Notes under the pieces: model-generated
What the model was told of the DNA's origin: nothing
The model's input: the letters and a program-made list of their open reading frames with translations, nothing else
Databases searched by the model: none
From: Amphritea atlantica
Lineage (GTDB): Bacteria; Pseudomonadota; Gammaproteobacteria; Pseudomonadales; Balneatricaceae
Length of the DNA: 64,000 nt
Assembly: GCF_018860855.1 (NCBI RefSeq)
Contig: NZ_JAHKQE010000028.1
Location: 142,526 to 206,525 of the forward strand
Direction of reading: 5' to 3'
Translations under genes and position numbers: made by a program
Part shown: positions 1 through 9,025 of the stretch, piece after piece
How the letters are laid out: each line of letters begins with the position of its first letter
Numbering within the stretch: the stretch's first letter is position 1

Positions 1-220
1 TATCGGTCGCGGCAATCAGCAACTCAGCCCCGAATTGCTGCGTCGTTTAGGACGTGAAAATATTATTGTGGTGGCGACTAAGAGCAAGATAAAAGCACTA
101 GAGGGCCGTCCTCTGATAGTGGATAGCGGTGATCTTGAGTTGAATCATCAACTTGCTGGATTAATTCGGGTTGTCACCGGTTATCGTGATGCCATTCTTT
201 ATCGTGTTGCCGATTTATAA
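1..220 (+). CDS. ATP-NAD kinase/AcoX-like protein, C-terminal end (partial)
   Basis: An open frame runs in from the left edge (first full codon at 2) and stops at 218-220, so only the last 72 or so residues are visible. They contain the pattern IGRGNQQLSPE followed by ENIIVVAT and a terminal VVTGYRD, which I recognise as the C-terminal part of ATP-NAD/AcoX-type kinases, cytoplasmic proteins related to NAD kinase. The catalytic N-terminal GGDGT-type region would lie outside the window. Substrate is unknown in this subfamily. The family call is from memory of the C-terminal signature, so it is moderate. Confidence 0.6.
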   Translation, partial: IGRGNQQLSPELLRRLGRENIIVVATKSKIKALEGRPLIVDSGDLELNHQLAGLIRVVTGYRDAILYRVADL

Positions 221-299
221 TCGGTTTTAACGGCCAGTGACGAGCAAAATAGCGATTCTTTGATAAGCTGTATATAGGGTTTATTAAAGGAGTATTGTC

Positions 300-548
300 A
301 TGGGCTTCTCATTAATACGTTTCTATTTACAGCTACTGCTGCCCGAATGGATGTCTAATCGGCATCCTGACAGTCGTCACTTCTATCGGCGAAAATTTAC
401 CGATGCTTATAAAGAGCGACGGTGTTGGGCATACCGCATCTGGTTAGGCTCTGTTCTACTCATGTTAGCGATACCATCGCCTCCGGTGATTATAGGCTTA
501 GGACTATTTACCACGTTCTTATCATTTTCGTTGTTGGATGAGTATTGA
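300..548 (+). CDS. small inner-membrane protein of unknown function
   Basis: This 82-residue frame starts with ATG behind a good ribosome binding site (AAAGGAG, seven bases upstream). The N-terminal half is basic and aromatic (YRRKFTDAYKERR near residues 29-42); the C-terminal half has two closely spaced hydrophobic stretches (about residues 46-58 and 60-78). It is probably anchored in the inner membrane with a cytoplasmic basic head. I do not recognise a family. An overlapping reverse-strand frame at 407-655 has no such start signals and was discarded. Confidence 0.55.
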   Translation: MGFSLIRFYLQLLLPEWMSNRHPDSRHFYRRKFTDAYKERRCWAYRIWLGSVLLMLAIPSPPVIIGLGLFTTFLSFSLLDEY

Positions 549-885
549 GTTATAAGATGTTTGTTTCTGCGAATATGCTTAACCTGTGCATCGTAGGTTA
601 AGTTGCGCTGCCTCTGATTAAGATGAGAATACCGCTTAAGGAATAGTGTTGGCATTGAATGATCGGCATAAAAATGGAGTATCTGACGAATGCTAGACCA
701 GCGATATGCACTGTTAAATTTTTATATGGTAGTGATTTAATCGCATGGTTGTTCTTTCTATTGATTCACTAACACCAGACTATAAAAGCCGCTAAGCGGT
801 TTTGTACATTTAAAGCCCGTGGTTTTCTTCTACGTGTCCTGTCGGTAGGTTCTGTAAGTATTGGCTCGTTGTCTCTGTTTGGACG

Positions 886-908
886 AAAAAAAACCGGGCT
901 GGGCCCGG
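886..908 (-). terminator. Rho-independent terminator of hupE
   Basis: Read on the minus strand: a 6-bp GC stem CCGGGC/GCCCGG with a 3-base loop, followed directly by eight T. It ends the hupE transcript about 115 bases after the stop codon, leaving an unusually long 3' untranslated region. Confidence 0.85.
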
Positions 909-1020
909 CTAAAAATGTAGAAACTGTTTTGGGTGATCAAAACAGCAAAGCCTTACGGGGACACGTAAGGAGTATCTAGTTGATAGGTTGTGGAGCAACC
1001 CATCAACTGGATCAGGGGTA
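909..1020 (-). other. structured 3' untranslated region of hupE (three hairpins)
   Basis: Between the hupE stop and its terminator three further hairpins can be drawn on the minus strand: arms 979-990/996-1007 (eleven of twelve pairs), arms 951-957/964-970 (seven pairs) and arms 924-931/938-945 (eight pairs). None has a T-tract, so these are not terminators. The region may be a stabilising 3' structure or a 3'-derived small RNA; nothing here says which. Confidence 0.5.
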
Positions 1021-1602
1021 TCAAGCTGCCATGAGTAGATAGCTGCCGATACTCGCAAGCATCAGGCCTGCTAATTGGGTTATCCGTGGTGTTATCCAAC
1101 CGCTGGCTTTAAATGTGGCCATACCGGCTAAGTGTAAGAGTGCAGAGCTGCTCATAAAGCCAATGGCAAAGAGTAGGGCGGAACCCGCAGCGGTTTCTAC
1201 CCCATGTGCTTGGCCATGTGCTAAGGCAAAGAGTGCGGTTAATGTCAGACTGACCGCGATGGGGAGGCGGACGGTGGTCGCGATGATAAGGCCACAAACA
1301 AGTACGGATACGGCAATAGTCTGCTCAATTAATGGCAATACGGCGCCATTTAAGGCTAGTGAAAAACCGAGGCCCAGAAAGGCAAGAAAGGTGAAAGGGA
1401 TGCTGAGCTGATGTGTTCTTTTCTGCATGGCGGCCCAGAAGCCGATGGCGAGCATGGCCAACAGGTGATCCAAGCCTGAAAGTGGATGCGTCAGACCTGC
1501 TTGTAGGCTTGAAGCCGTTATATGGCCAGTATGTGCCATAGCAGGAACCGCAACGAAAAGAGAAAGAAGCGCTGTACTGGTTAATAAAGGGCTAAATTTC
1601 AT
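1021..1602 (-). CDS. hupE: HupE/UreJ-family nickel (or cobalt) permease
   Basis: A 193-residue protein with an N-terminal signal sequence ending in AMA, then the HTGH motif typical of mature HupE/UreJ, and the family signature HPLSGLDHLLAML around residues 39-51. The remainder forms about six hydrophobic helices, with further histidines (ALAHGQAHG near residue 128). HupE/UreJ proteins import Ni2+ (or Co2+) for hydrogenase or urease. The window has a hydrogenase cluster but no urease, so nickel supply to HupL is the natural inference, although the gene lies 32 kb from that cluster. A weak sigma-54-like element lies upstream. Metal specificity cannot be read from sequence. Confidence 0.85.
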   Translation of the reverse strand: MKFSPLLTSTALLSLFVAVPAMAHTGHITASSLQAGLTHPLSGLDHLLAMLAIGFWAAMQKRTHQLSIPFTFLAFLGLGFSLALNGAVLPLIEQTIAVSVLVCGLIIATTVRLPIAVSLTLTALFALAHGQAHGVETAAGSALLFAIGFMSSSALLHLAGMATFKASGWITPRITQLAGLMLASIGSYLLMAA

Positions 1603-1652
1603 CGATGCTACCTATTATTGTAAGGGTTCATGTTGATGGTGTGATTGCGATA

Positions 1653-1668
1653 TGCAGATCTGAAACCA
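1653..1668 (-). promoter_or_regulatory. weak sigma-54-like promoter element upstream of hupE
   Basis: On the minus strand the sequence is TGGTTTCAGATCTGCA: GG and GC are separated by exactly ten bases, as in the -24/-12 consensus, and TGG and TGCA fit, but the bases between are poor. It lies about 50 bases before the hupE start. Treat it as a candidate only; its main support is that hydrogenase genes in this window have better sites of the same type. Confidence 0.25.
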
Positions 1669-2035
1669 TGTTTATGATGATGCCACTGAACATCTAATAG
1701 ATAGAAACTAGCAAATCTGAGGCCAAGATTACGAAAGCCTGTTAGGATTTTATAAAATGACGTAGGCGCGAGTCGTGATCAAGGGTCATTAGGGAAAGAT
1801 GATAAAATGCTATTCTTAATGCGGTGTATTGTTCGCTTAAACTGGTAAGTAGCTTTCCAGTTAATGAATAAATTGGTACTAAACTGTGTTTTTGCCCACT
1901 TTGTTTGGGCTTTATGATGTTAGTCACTTATTTATCGTTAATAATGTTTGTGCTGCACCTGCGTAATATGGAATATATAGAACTGTCGTACGATCAGATG
2001 TCTGACCGGTTCTAATGGCCTATGGAGTAAGTCTC
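1669..2035. other. intergenic region between hupE and the acetyltransferase gene
   Basis: About 370 bases separate the divergent starts. A 61-codon reverse frame (1742-1927) has no ribosome site or recognisable protein and I do not accept it. No terminator or clear palindrome was found; presumably it holds the two divergent promoters. Confidence 0.4.
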
Positions 2036-4768
2036 TTGAGTACAAGATATCTCAAACGTTTTTTTAAACCTAAATCGATTGCGGTGTTTGGAGCCTCTGA
2101 AAAAGAAAACAGTATGGGCGGCGTGGTACTGCATAATCTCTTAGAGGGCGGCTATGAGGGTAAGTTGATCGCGGTGAATAAGCGTGGGTACGATGCTGTT
2201 CACGGTATTACCTGTTATAGCAGTTTGTCAAAGCTGCCTGAAATGCCTGATCTGGCCATTATCTGTTCGCCACCGGAAGGTGTGGCTGATTTAGTACGCC
2301 GGTTAGGTATCAATGGTGTCAAGGCAGCCATGATTCTGACTGGCGGGCTATCTCGTTCCCGAAATACGATGGGCAAAACGGTACGAGATGAAATAATGGA
2401 GTTTGCGAAGCCTCATGGTATTCGGATACTCGGGCCCGATTGCATGGGTATGCTGGTGTCTAGCAATCATATGAATGCCAGCTTTTCACATCTGAATATT
2501 CGCAAGGGCAAAGTGAGTTATGTCGGTCAGTCAGGTTTACTGGGTACCGCGATGATTGACTGGGCCAATGGTCAGGAGATTGGTTTTTCTCACTTTCTAA
2601 CGCTAGGTGAGGGGGTCGATATCGACCTTCCATCTATCATTGACTATTACGCACAAGACCCTTACACGCAGTCGATTCTGATTCAATTGGATCATCTGGT
2701 TGGCTCTTCCCGTAACCTGCTTAGTTCGCTGCGATCGGCATCGCGGAATAAGCTCGTGTTGGTGCTGAAATCCAATATGATTTTTGATGAGGATAAAGTG
2801 CATAAGCCAGCACTGGGGATCAAGGATGAAGATCTCGTTTATGATGCGGCTTTGCGTCGCGCCGGTGTTGTTCGAGTGAAGACGGTGGATCAGCTATATC
2901 ACGCATTAGAAACGCTGTCGCGGATGAAACCGATGCGAGGGGAGCGACTGGCGTTAGTCTGTAACGGCATGGGGCCGAATGCACTGGCAACGGATCAGTT
3001 GCGACGCAAGGGGGGAGAGTTATCGGAACTTTGCGAAGAAACCGTCACCGCGTTAAAAGAGGTGTTACCGGATCACTGGAACCTAAAAAACCCCATCGAT
3101 ATGCATGCTGATGCCACTCCAGAACGCTTTGCGCGGGTGACTCAACTGCTAACCAAAGACCCTAATGTCGATGCCGTCTTGGTCATTCATGCACCAACGC
3201 GTATGGCTCCCGGTGCCGAGACCGCCAAACAAGTCATCAATGTTGCCCGCAATACTCCCCGTAATATTCTTAGTTGCTGGATGGGACGGAGTACCGCGAT
3301 CGAGTCGCGTAATTATTTTAATGCTGCCGGCTTACCGACCTTTATTACCCCAGAGGAGGCGGTCGATGCCTTTATGCATATGGTGGAATTTCGCCGTAAC
3401 CAAGAGGTGATGAAACAAACCCCAGCACCCTTTATCGATTCCAATGTGCAGAACCATCTACAAGCGAAAAATTTGATTGCCAATGCGCTAGCTGAGGGCC
3501 GGGATTACCTGACTCACAGCGAAGCGACCGATCTGCTTGACCAATATGATATTCCCGTATCTCACAGTGAGTACGCCGATGATGTGGATGGTGTAGTTGA
3601 TCTTGCTAAGAAGCTAGGCGGAACCGTTGCTGTTAAGGTGATGCACGGTGACAATGTTTATCCGTTTAACTATGACAACAGAGAGTCGCCCCGCTGGAAG
3701 GATTTAGCGCTCGATCTATTTTCCCCCGAAGAGGTTAGACAAGCGGCGACGAAACTGGCTTTTCGAGTGCAAGAACGGTTTCCTGAAGGGCCAAAAGGTT
3801 TTTGTGTTCAGCAGATGAAACGGGGTTATCAGTCGCTACAAATTAATATGGGAATTACCCGTGATCCAGTTTTTGGGCCTGTACTGCTGTTTGGTAAAGG
3901 GGGGTATTCGGTGGATGTATTGGCAGACCGTCAAGTAATGCTACCGCCCCTTAACCTGAGTTTAGCGCGTCGGCTGATTAGTAGGTCGCATATGTTCGAT
4001 GTGCTAAAAGAAAGTAGTGTGCAGTTGGAACGAGATCTGGATCAGCTCAGTGACCTACTGATTAAACTCTCTCAGATGGTGGTTGAATTGCCTAATTTGA
4101 AAGGGTTGGAGATCAATCCGTTGCTGGTGAATCGGCGCGGTGTGTTGGCGGTTGATGTCGCCGTATCATTGGGTGAACCTTCGGTCTTAGCGATCTCGCC
4201 TTATCCTGAATACCTGACAGAAAATATATCGTTACGTAAATCGGGCCGTAAAGCGGTGGTACGTGCGATTCGAGGAGAAGACGAGCCAAGTCATCTCGCG
4301 TTTTATAACACCTTGAGTGCTGAGTCGATCCGTTTACGCTATTTCTACAGTCGTGGTATTCCAACGCATCAAGAGTTAGCTAACTGGACTCAGATCGATT
4401 ATGACCGAGAGATGGCCTTTATTGTTACCGCTCCGAAACAGGGGGAACCCGGTTGGGAAACCTTGGGGGTGGTCCGGGCAGTAACCGATGCGGATAATGT
4501 GCGAGCCGAGTTCTCTGTCGTGATTAGAGATGATCTGCAGGGGGAAGGGCTTGGGGCCGTTTTAATGCAGAAGGTGATTGATTACTGTAAAGCTCGGGGA
4601 ACTTTGATGCTGATGGGGTCAACGTTAACGTCGAATAAAAGCATGCAGGGATTGGCTCAAAAGCTGGGTTTCAAAAACCATTACAATATGGAAGAAGATG
4701 TGGTGGAAATGGAAATGATGCTTAATGAGCCAACAGAAGACTGGCAACGCAGCCGCCTAAAAAGTTAA
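2036..4768 (+). CDS. pat: Pat-type protein lysine acetyltransferase (acyl-CoA synthetase-like plus GNAT domain)
   Basis: A protein of about 910 residues with the PatZ/YfiQ layout: CoA-binding Rossmann domain (SIAVFGAS near the start), succinyl-CoA-ligase-like domains, an ATP-grasp domain (about 480-700) and a C-terminal GNAT acetyltransferase (about 740-895, with the acetyl-CoA loop region DDLQGEGLGAVLM). Pat enzymes transfer acetyl groups from acetyl-CoA to lysines, for example shutting down acetyl-CoA synthetase; the synthetase-like part is usually regulatory. I prefer the TTG at 2036, which has GGAG eight bases upstream and aligns with the E. coli PatZ N terminus; an ATG at 2015 has no ribosome site. 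The gene stands alone and ends at a bidirectional terminator. Confidence 0.88.
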   Translation: MSTRYLKRFFKPKSIAVFGASEKENSMGGVVLHNLLEGGYEGKLIAVNKRGYDAVHGITCYSSLSKLPEMPDLAIICSPPEGVADLVRRLGINGVKAAMILTGGLSRSRNTMGKTVRDEIMEFAKPHGIRILGPDCMGMLVSSNHMNASFSHLNIRKGKVSYVGQSGLLGTAMIDWANGQEIGFSHFLTLGEGVDIDLPSIIDYYAQDPYTQSILIQLDHLVGSSRNLLSSLRSASRNKLVLVLKSNMIFDEDKVHKPALGIKDEDLVYDAALRRAGVVRVKTVDQLYHALETLSRMKPMRGERLALVCNGMGPNALATDQLRRKGGELSELCEETVTALKEVLPDHWNLKNPIDMHADATPERFARVTQLLTKDPNVDAVLVIHAPTRMAPGAETAKQVINVARNTPRNILSCWMGRSTAIESRNYFNAAGLPTFITPEEAVDAFMHMVEFRRNQEVMKQTPAPFIDSNVQNHLQAKNLIANALAEGRDYLTHSEATDLLDQYDIPVSHSEYADDVDGVVDLAKKLGGTVAVKVMHGDNVYPFNYDNRESPRWKDLALDLFSPEEVRQAATKLAFRVQERFPEGPKGFCVQQMKRGYQSLQINMGITRDPVFGPVLLFGKGGYSVDVLADRQVMLPPLNLSLARRLISRSHMFDVLKESSVQLERDLDQLSDLLIKLSQMVVELPNLKGLEINPLLVNRRGVLAVDVAVSLGEPSVLAISPYPEYLTENISLRKSGRKAVVRAIRGEDEPSHLAFYNTLSAESIRLRYFYSRGIPTHQELANWTQIDYDREMAFIVTAPKQGEPGWETLGVVRAVTDADNVRAEFSVVIRDDLQGEGLGAVLMQKVIDYCKARGTLMLMGSTLTSNKSMQGLAQKLGFKNHYNMEEDVVEMEMMLNEPTEDWQRSRLKS

Positions 4769-4832
4769 ATATGATACTCATTAGCCTCGTTTTGAGTGGT
4801 TGAGCACTCATTAGGTGATTTACGCGATAAGC

Positions 4833-4867
4833 AAAAAAGACGGACGTGTTATACAGCCGTCTTTTTT
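4833..4867 (+). terminator. bidirectional terminator after pat
   Basis: An 11-bp inverted repeat AAAAAAGACGG/CCGTCTTTTTT with a 13-base loop; the T-run serves pat on the plus strand and the A-run could also serve the arsR gene from the other side. The rest of 4868-5078 shows nothing further. Confidence 0.85.
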
Positions 4868-5078
4868 ATTTGACACTTTGGCTGATATAAACGGAATCTC
4901 TTTTAACGATCTGTTATTAAGTTCAAGGGGATAATGCATTTATGGTAAGAGGCACTGCCGCAGGGCTGTCAACATAAGAGCTATAGCGGGAGCCCAAGAG
5001 AGGAAGCAACGCTATCGCTCGAGTAGCGAGTCGATATCTGGTCGGCGAAGAGGATTTAAGCGGTTTAAGGTGTTTCGT

Positions 5079-5399
5079 TTATAAATTGGGACAGAACATC
5101 TCGTGAAGCGTATGAATAATACGCGTGGCAGTATCCCCTGAGAGTGAGTAATAGATAGTTTGTGACTCGCGTCGAGTGCTAACTAAGCCATCTTTACGTA
5201 GTACAGCTAGGTGTTGCGACAGCGCGGATTGACTCAAATCGAGACAGTCGTTTAATTCGGTGACGGAAAGCTCTTTCCCATCCAAGTAACACAAAATTAG
5301 CAGACGACTTTCGTTGCCCAGTGTCTTCATGAGCTTTGCGGCTTTGCTGGAATTAACTTTCATCATAGCTAACGTTTCGGGTGTCATTCGCTGGGTCAT
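5079..5399 (-). CDS. ArsR-family repressor of the HlyU/BigR/SqrR type
   Basis: A 106-residue winged-helix regulator starting at the ATG at 5399 (a longer upstream frame has an unrelated leader and was trimmed). The recognition helix LSQSALSQHLAVLRKDGLV and the TRRESQTIYYSL wing are near identical to HlyU/BigR/SqrR. Two cysteines are placed as in that clade: one in LILCYL (helix 2) and one near the C terminus (HEMFC). In characterised members this pair forms a disulfide or polysulfide bridge on sulfide/persulfide or redox stress and releases DNA. The gene diverges from the RND operon across a 268-base region with a palindromic operator, so it probably represses both itself and the operon. The inducer is inferred, not shown. 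Confidence 0.85.
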   Translation of the reverse strand: MTQRMTPETLAMMKVNSSKAAKLMKTLGNESRLLILCYLDGKELSVTELNDCLDLSQSALSQHLAVLRKDGLVSTRRESQTIYYSLSGDTATRIIHTLHEMFCPNL

Positions 5400-5529
5400 T
5401 GTGTTCAATCGGTATCCGCCTGTTTTTATTATTTTACGGAACGTTATGCATAAAACTAACGGCCAGCAAAGGTTTGGTATTCTACTGTAGCGGCGGTCAA
5501 TTCTCAATTTACTAATGTAGTGCTTTTAA

Positions 5530-5549
5530 ATATTAGCATACACTAATAT
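5530..5549. promoter_or_regulatory. palindromic operator, probably for the ArsR/HlyU-like repressor
   Basis: ATATTAG-N6-CTAATAT, a perfect 7-bp inverted repeat, lies between the divergent arsR and RND genes. The core ATTAG-N6-CTAAT recurs once more upstream of the DUF2892 gene at 11761-11776. The size and AT-rich symmetry suit an ArsR-family dimer. Confidence 0.65.
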
Positions 5550-5666
5550 AATATCCAGCATTAAGAATGCTGTCGTAACAAATTGTTGTAATAGGACAGT
5601 GTCGTTTCAAATAGGTTTTGATAAACAGGCCTCTATAAAAAGTATCGCCACAAACAGGAACAATCG

Positions 5667-8219
5667 ATGCGAACTACACTGGTTAATTTGTCAATGAACC
5701 GCCCTAAGTGGGTGTTTTTGGGCGTGTTGCTACTGACGTTGATAGCGGGGTTGCAGATACCCTCTATCCAAGTGGATACCGATCCGGAAAATATGTTGCC
5801 AGCGGATAATCCTGCGCGGGTTTTTCATGATCATGTCAAAGAGCGGTTTGGTCTGCATGACATGATCGTTGTGGGTGTGGTTAATAACGCGGCACAGGGT
5901 ATTTATAATCCGCAGAGCCTATCAGAATTACATCAGCTTTCAGATGCGATTGTGCAGATGAAAGGGGTCATCAGCCAAGATCTAATGTCCCTCGACCGGG
6001 TCGATAATATAACCCAAGAGGGACCCGGTAGTATCCGCTTTGAATGGATGATGAAGCAGGTGCCGCAAGATCAGGCTGGCATTGATCAGATTCGAGCATC
6101 GGTCGAACGCTTGCCACTGCTGAATAATACTCTGGTGTCGGGTGATGGAAAGGCCGCGGGAATCTATGTGCCTATTGCGCAAAAATCAGAAAGCTATCGG
6201 ATTTCCGGCTTAATTCAGACTGAAATTGATAAGCTTAGCGGCAATAATGCGTATTATATTTCAGGCTTGCCAGTCGCCGAAGATACCTTCGGTGTCGAGA
6301 TGTTTCTGCAGATGGCCATTTCAGCTCCCTTGGCGGGGTTGATGATTTTTATCTTGATGTGGGTTTTCTTCCGCAGCTTTTTGTTGATTACTGCACCGAT
6401 GCTGGTAGCGATGGCATCGGTCATTATTACCATGGGATTGTTGATTGGGCAGGGCTATACCGTCCATATTATGAGCTCGATGATCCCGATCTTTTTGATG
6501 CCGATTGCCGTGGTGGACTCGGTTCATATCTTATCTGAATTTGCCGATCGCCACCGTCCTGGTGAAGATCCTAAAACCGCGGTGAAAGAGGTATTAGGCC
6601 ATCTGTTTACGCCAATGCTGTATACCTCCGTGACTTCCGCCGTGGGCTTTGCGTCATTGGCATTTACGCCAATACCACCGGTGCAGGTGTTTGGTTTACA
6701 TGTAGCGTTCGGGATTATGTTGGCGTTCCTGCTGACGATTACCTTGGTTCCCGCTTACATTATCAGTCTTTCTCCAGCGCGTATGGCGCAGATGAAAGAT
6801 CATAATATCGATGAAGATGATAATTCTCTGCTAGGGCGTTTACTGATTTTTATTGGTCGCTTTTCTATTGCTCGCGCTAAAGGTCTATTGGTGTTTTTTA
6901 TCCTGATAGTGGTGGGCAGTGTATACGGGGTGGCACAGATTCAGATTAATGATAATCCGGTTCGTTGGTTTAAGCAGGATCATCCTCTGCGCGTCGCCGA
7001 TAGAGTCATGAATCATCATTTTCCCGGCACCTATAATGCCTTCTTAGTATTGGATAAAACCAGTGATCTTCGCACCGGATTAGAGCAGCAATTGAGCCGG
7101 CGAGCAGCGCAAGAGGGCGTCGATTTACAGCAGCGATTGGATAGCGTTAACAGCGACAGCTTTATTGAATATACCAATGGTTTAATCAATCAGTTTGATC
7201 AGCTTAGCTATGATGACAGTGCCCATGAAACTATGTGGCTTGAGTTACTGGATCTTACCGAAAAAGCACAGATCGACAGTAAGTACTTTCTGACTCCGCC
7301 AGCGCTGCAGTATGTCGATCAATTACAGGCCTTCTTAGAGCAGTCTGATTATATCGGTAAGAGCAATAGTTTCCCGACACAGCTGAAAACGATTTACCGT
7401 GAGTTGAATGGTGGCACGGAAGATCAGTATAAATTGCCACCGAGTGCAGCTGCTGCAGCTCAGACCGTCTTGAGCTTTCAGGGATCTCATCGGCCGAATG
7501 ATTTGTGGCATATGGTGACGCCGGATTATCGTTCGACAGTGCTATGGTTACAGTTAAGCAGTGGTGATAATCAGGATATGAGTCGGGTGTTATCGTTAGT
7601 GGATGGTTATGTCGCGGATCATCCGTTACCTGAAGGCGTGGAGCTTAACTGGGCTGGGCTGACGTACATTAATGTGGTGTGGCAGGATGAGATGGTAAAC
7701 GGCATGTTGAACAGCTTAATAGGGGCGTTCTTCATGGTGCTGTTTATTATGGTGCTGCTGTTCCGCTCGGTGAAAATTGGTTTGCTGTCGATGCTGCCTT
7801 TGACGGTGACGATTCTGTTTATCTATGGCCTGATTGGTCTCATCGGTAAAGACTATGATATGCCGATTGCGGTGTTATCCGCCTTAACCTTGGGTTTGTC
7901 GGTGGATTTTGCTATTCACTTTTTGGAACGTACCCGAGCCATCTATCGTCAATGTGGCAACTGGGAGCAAACGGTGGCCGAGGTTTATCGTGGGCCTTCG
8001 CGGGCTATCAGTCGAAATGCAGTGGTGGTGGCCATCGGTTTCACACCGTTATTATTTGCGCCGTTAGTCCCCTACATTACGGTGGGCTTCTTTTTGGCCG
8101 CGATCATGGCGGTATCGGCGGTCGTTACAGTGATGTTACTGCCAGCAGTGATGCAGATGATTAAAAATAAAGATAGCTTGTTTGGCGTTAAATCCTCGGC
8201 TAAGGAGAGAGAATCATGA
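5667..8219 (+). CDS. MMPL/RND-superfamily exporter
   Basis: An 850-residue inner-membrane protein with the twofold RND/MMPL plan: one helix near residues 13-30, a periplasmic domain, a block of five to six helices (about 213-370) containing the proton-relay-type segment MPIAVVDSVHILSEF, then a helix near 410, a second periplasmic domain and a second helix block (about 680-840) with the matching LGLSVDFAIHFLERT. It lacks the AcrB-like size and no membrane-fusion gene is nearby, as expected for COG1033-type exporters, which move lipids or hydrophobic compounds. It is first in an operon with a LolA-like protein and an outer-membrane barrel (ATGA overlaps), so the three probably move one cargo towards the outer membrane. 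Substrate unknown. Confidence 0.88.
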   Translation: MRTTLVNLSMNRPKWVFLGVLLLTLIAGLQIPSIQVDTDPENMLPADNPARVFHDHVKERFGLHDMIVVGVVNNAAQGIYNPQSLSELHQLSDAIVQMKGVISQDLMSLDRVDNITQEGPGSIRFEWMMKQVPQDQAGIDQIRASVERLPLLNNTLVSGDGKAAGIYVPIAQKSESYRISGLIQTEIDKLSGNNAYYISGLPVAEDTFGVEMFLQMAISAPLAGLMIFILMWVFFRSFLLITAPMLVAMASVIITMGLLIGQGYTVHIMSSMIPIFLMPIAVVDSVHILSEFADRHRPGEDPKTAVKEVLGHLFTPMLYTSVTSAVGFASLAFTPIPPVQVFGLHVAFGIMLAFLLTITLVPAYIISLSPARMAQMKDHNIDEDDNSLLGRLLIFIGRFSIARAKGLLVFFILIVVGSVYGVAQIQINDNPVRWFKQDHPLRVADRVMNHHFPGTYNAFLVLDKTSDLRTGLEQQLSRRAAQEGVDLQQRLDSVNSDSFIEYTNGLINQFDQLSYDDSAHETMWLELLDLTEKAQIDSKYFLTPPALQYVDQLQAFLEQSDYIGKSNSFPTQLKTIYRELNGGTEDQYKLPPSAAAAAQTVLSFQGSHRPNDLWHMVTPDYRSTVLWLQLSSGDNQDMSRVLSLVDGYVADHPLPEGVELNWAGLTYINVVWQDEMVNGMLNSLIGAFFMVLFIMVLLFRSVKIGLLSMLPLTVTILFIYGLIGLIGKDYDMPIAVLSALTLGLSVDFAIHFLERTRAIYRQCGNWEQTVAEVYRGPSRAISRNAVVVAIGFTPLLFAPLVPYITVGFFLAAIMAVSAVVTVMLLPAVMQMIKNKDSLFGVKSSAKERES

Positions 8220-9025
8220 TTAAACAACTGTTTACGACATTGATCGTTGGGCTGACACTGATTACTTCAGTGCAGACAAATGCAGCGGATCTCACCGATG
8301 TGTCTGAGATCGTCAAGCAGGCAAACCTTGCCTCTTATTATCAAGGTGCTGACGGACGTTCTGAGGCGCGTATGTTGATTCAGGACTCTCAGGGACGCCA
8401 ACAACAGCGGCAGTTTACTATTCTCAGACGAGATTATGAGGACGGTGGTGATCAACAGTTTTTAGTGGCTTTTAGCCGTCCAGCAGATGTTCGCGATACG
8501 GTTTTTTTAGTGGAGAAACATACCCAAAAAGATGATGACCGTTGGCTTTATCTCCCGGGACTCGATCTGGTGAAACGGATTTCCGCCGGTGATAAACGCA
8601 CCAGTTTTGTTGGTTCAAACTATTTTTATGAGGATGTGTCGGGTCGTAACCCTGAAGAAGATCTGCATACATTGGTAGACACGACTGATGATTTTTATGT
8701 GTTAGAAAATACCCCGAAAGACCCGAACTCGGTGGAGTTTAGTCGTTATCGGGTGTGGATCGACAAAGGTAGTTTGTTACCGATGAAAACCGAGTACTAC
8801 GATACCAATAATAAGCTCTATCGTCGGGTTGAAGTATTAGCCACTGAGACGGTACAGGGCGTACCTACGGTAACAAAGTCTCGGGTAAGCGATCTGGTTA
8901 GCGGTGCGAATACGACGATGGAGTTTCGCTTTATCCGTTATGACCTCGGCATGGATAGTTCGGTTTTCTCTGAACGTTCTTTGCGCAACCCGCCTCGTCA
9001 GTGGCTTAAACGTCCAGAGTCATGA
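8216..9025 (+). CDS. LolA-like outer-membrane lipoprotein-sorting family protein
   Basis: A 269-residue periplasmic protein with a cleavable signal peptide (TTLIVGLTLITSVQTNAA, cleavage near residue 24). The rest is beta-rich and contains RWLYLPGLDLVKRIS and the SFVGSNYFYEDVSGR stretch (about residues 118-150) typical of the LolA-like 'outer membrane lipoprotein-sorting protein' family, which is repeatedly encoded next to MMPL/RND exporters. LolA folds carry acyl chains across the periplasm, so this protein probably ferries a lipid-like cargo between the RND pump and the barrel encoded on either side. It starts inside the stop of the RND gene (ATGA), showing translational coupling. Confidence 0.8.
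   Translation: MIKQLFTTLIVGLTLITSVQTNAADLTDVSEIVKQANLASYYQGADGRSEARMLIQDSQGRQQQRQFTILRRDYEDGGDQQFLVAFSRPADVRDTVFLVEKHTQKDDDRWLYLPGLDLVKRISAGDKRTSFVGSNYFYEDVSGRNPEEDLHTLVDTTDDFYVLENTPKDPNSVEFSRYRVWIDKGSLLPMKTEYYDTNNKLYRRVEVLATETVQGVPTVTKSRVSDLVSGANTTMEFRFIRYDLGMDSSVFSERSLRNPPRQWLKRPES

Noticed and set aside
407..655. 82-codon reverse frame opposite the small membrane protein
   Set aside because: No ribosome site; the plus-strand frame has a strong one and plausible membrane helices.
1742..1927. 61-codon reverse frame upstream of hupE
   Set aside because: No start signal, no recognisable sequence and no conservation argument.
5400..5507. N-terminal extension of the ArsR-family protein
   Set aside because: The leader is unlike any family member and reaches into the promoter region; the ATG at 5399 starts the conserved protein.
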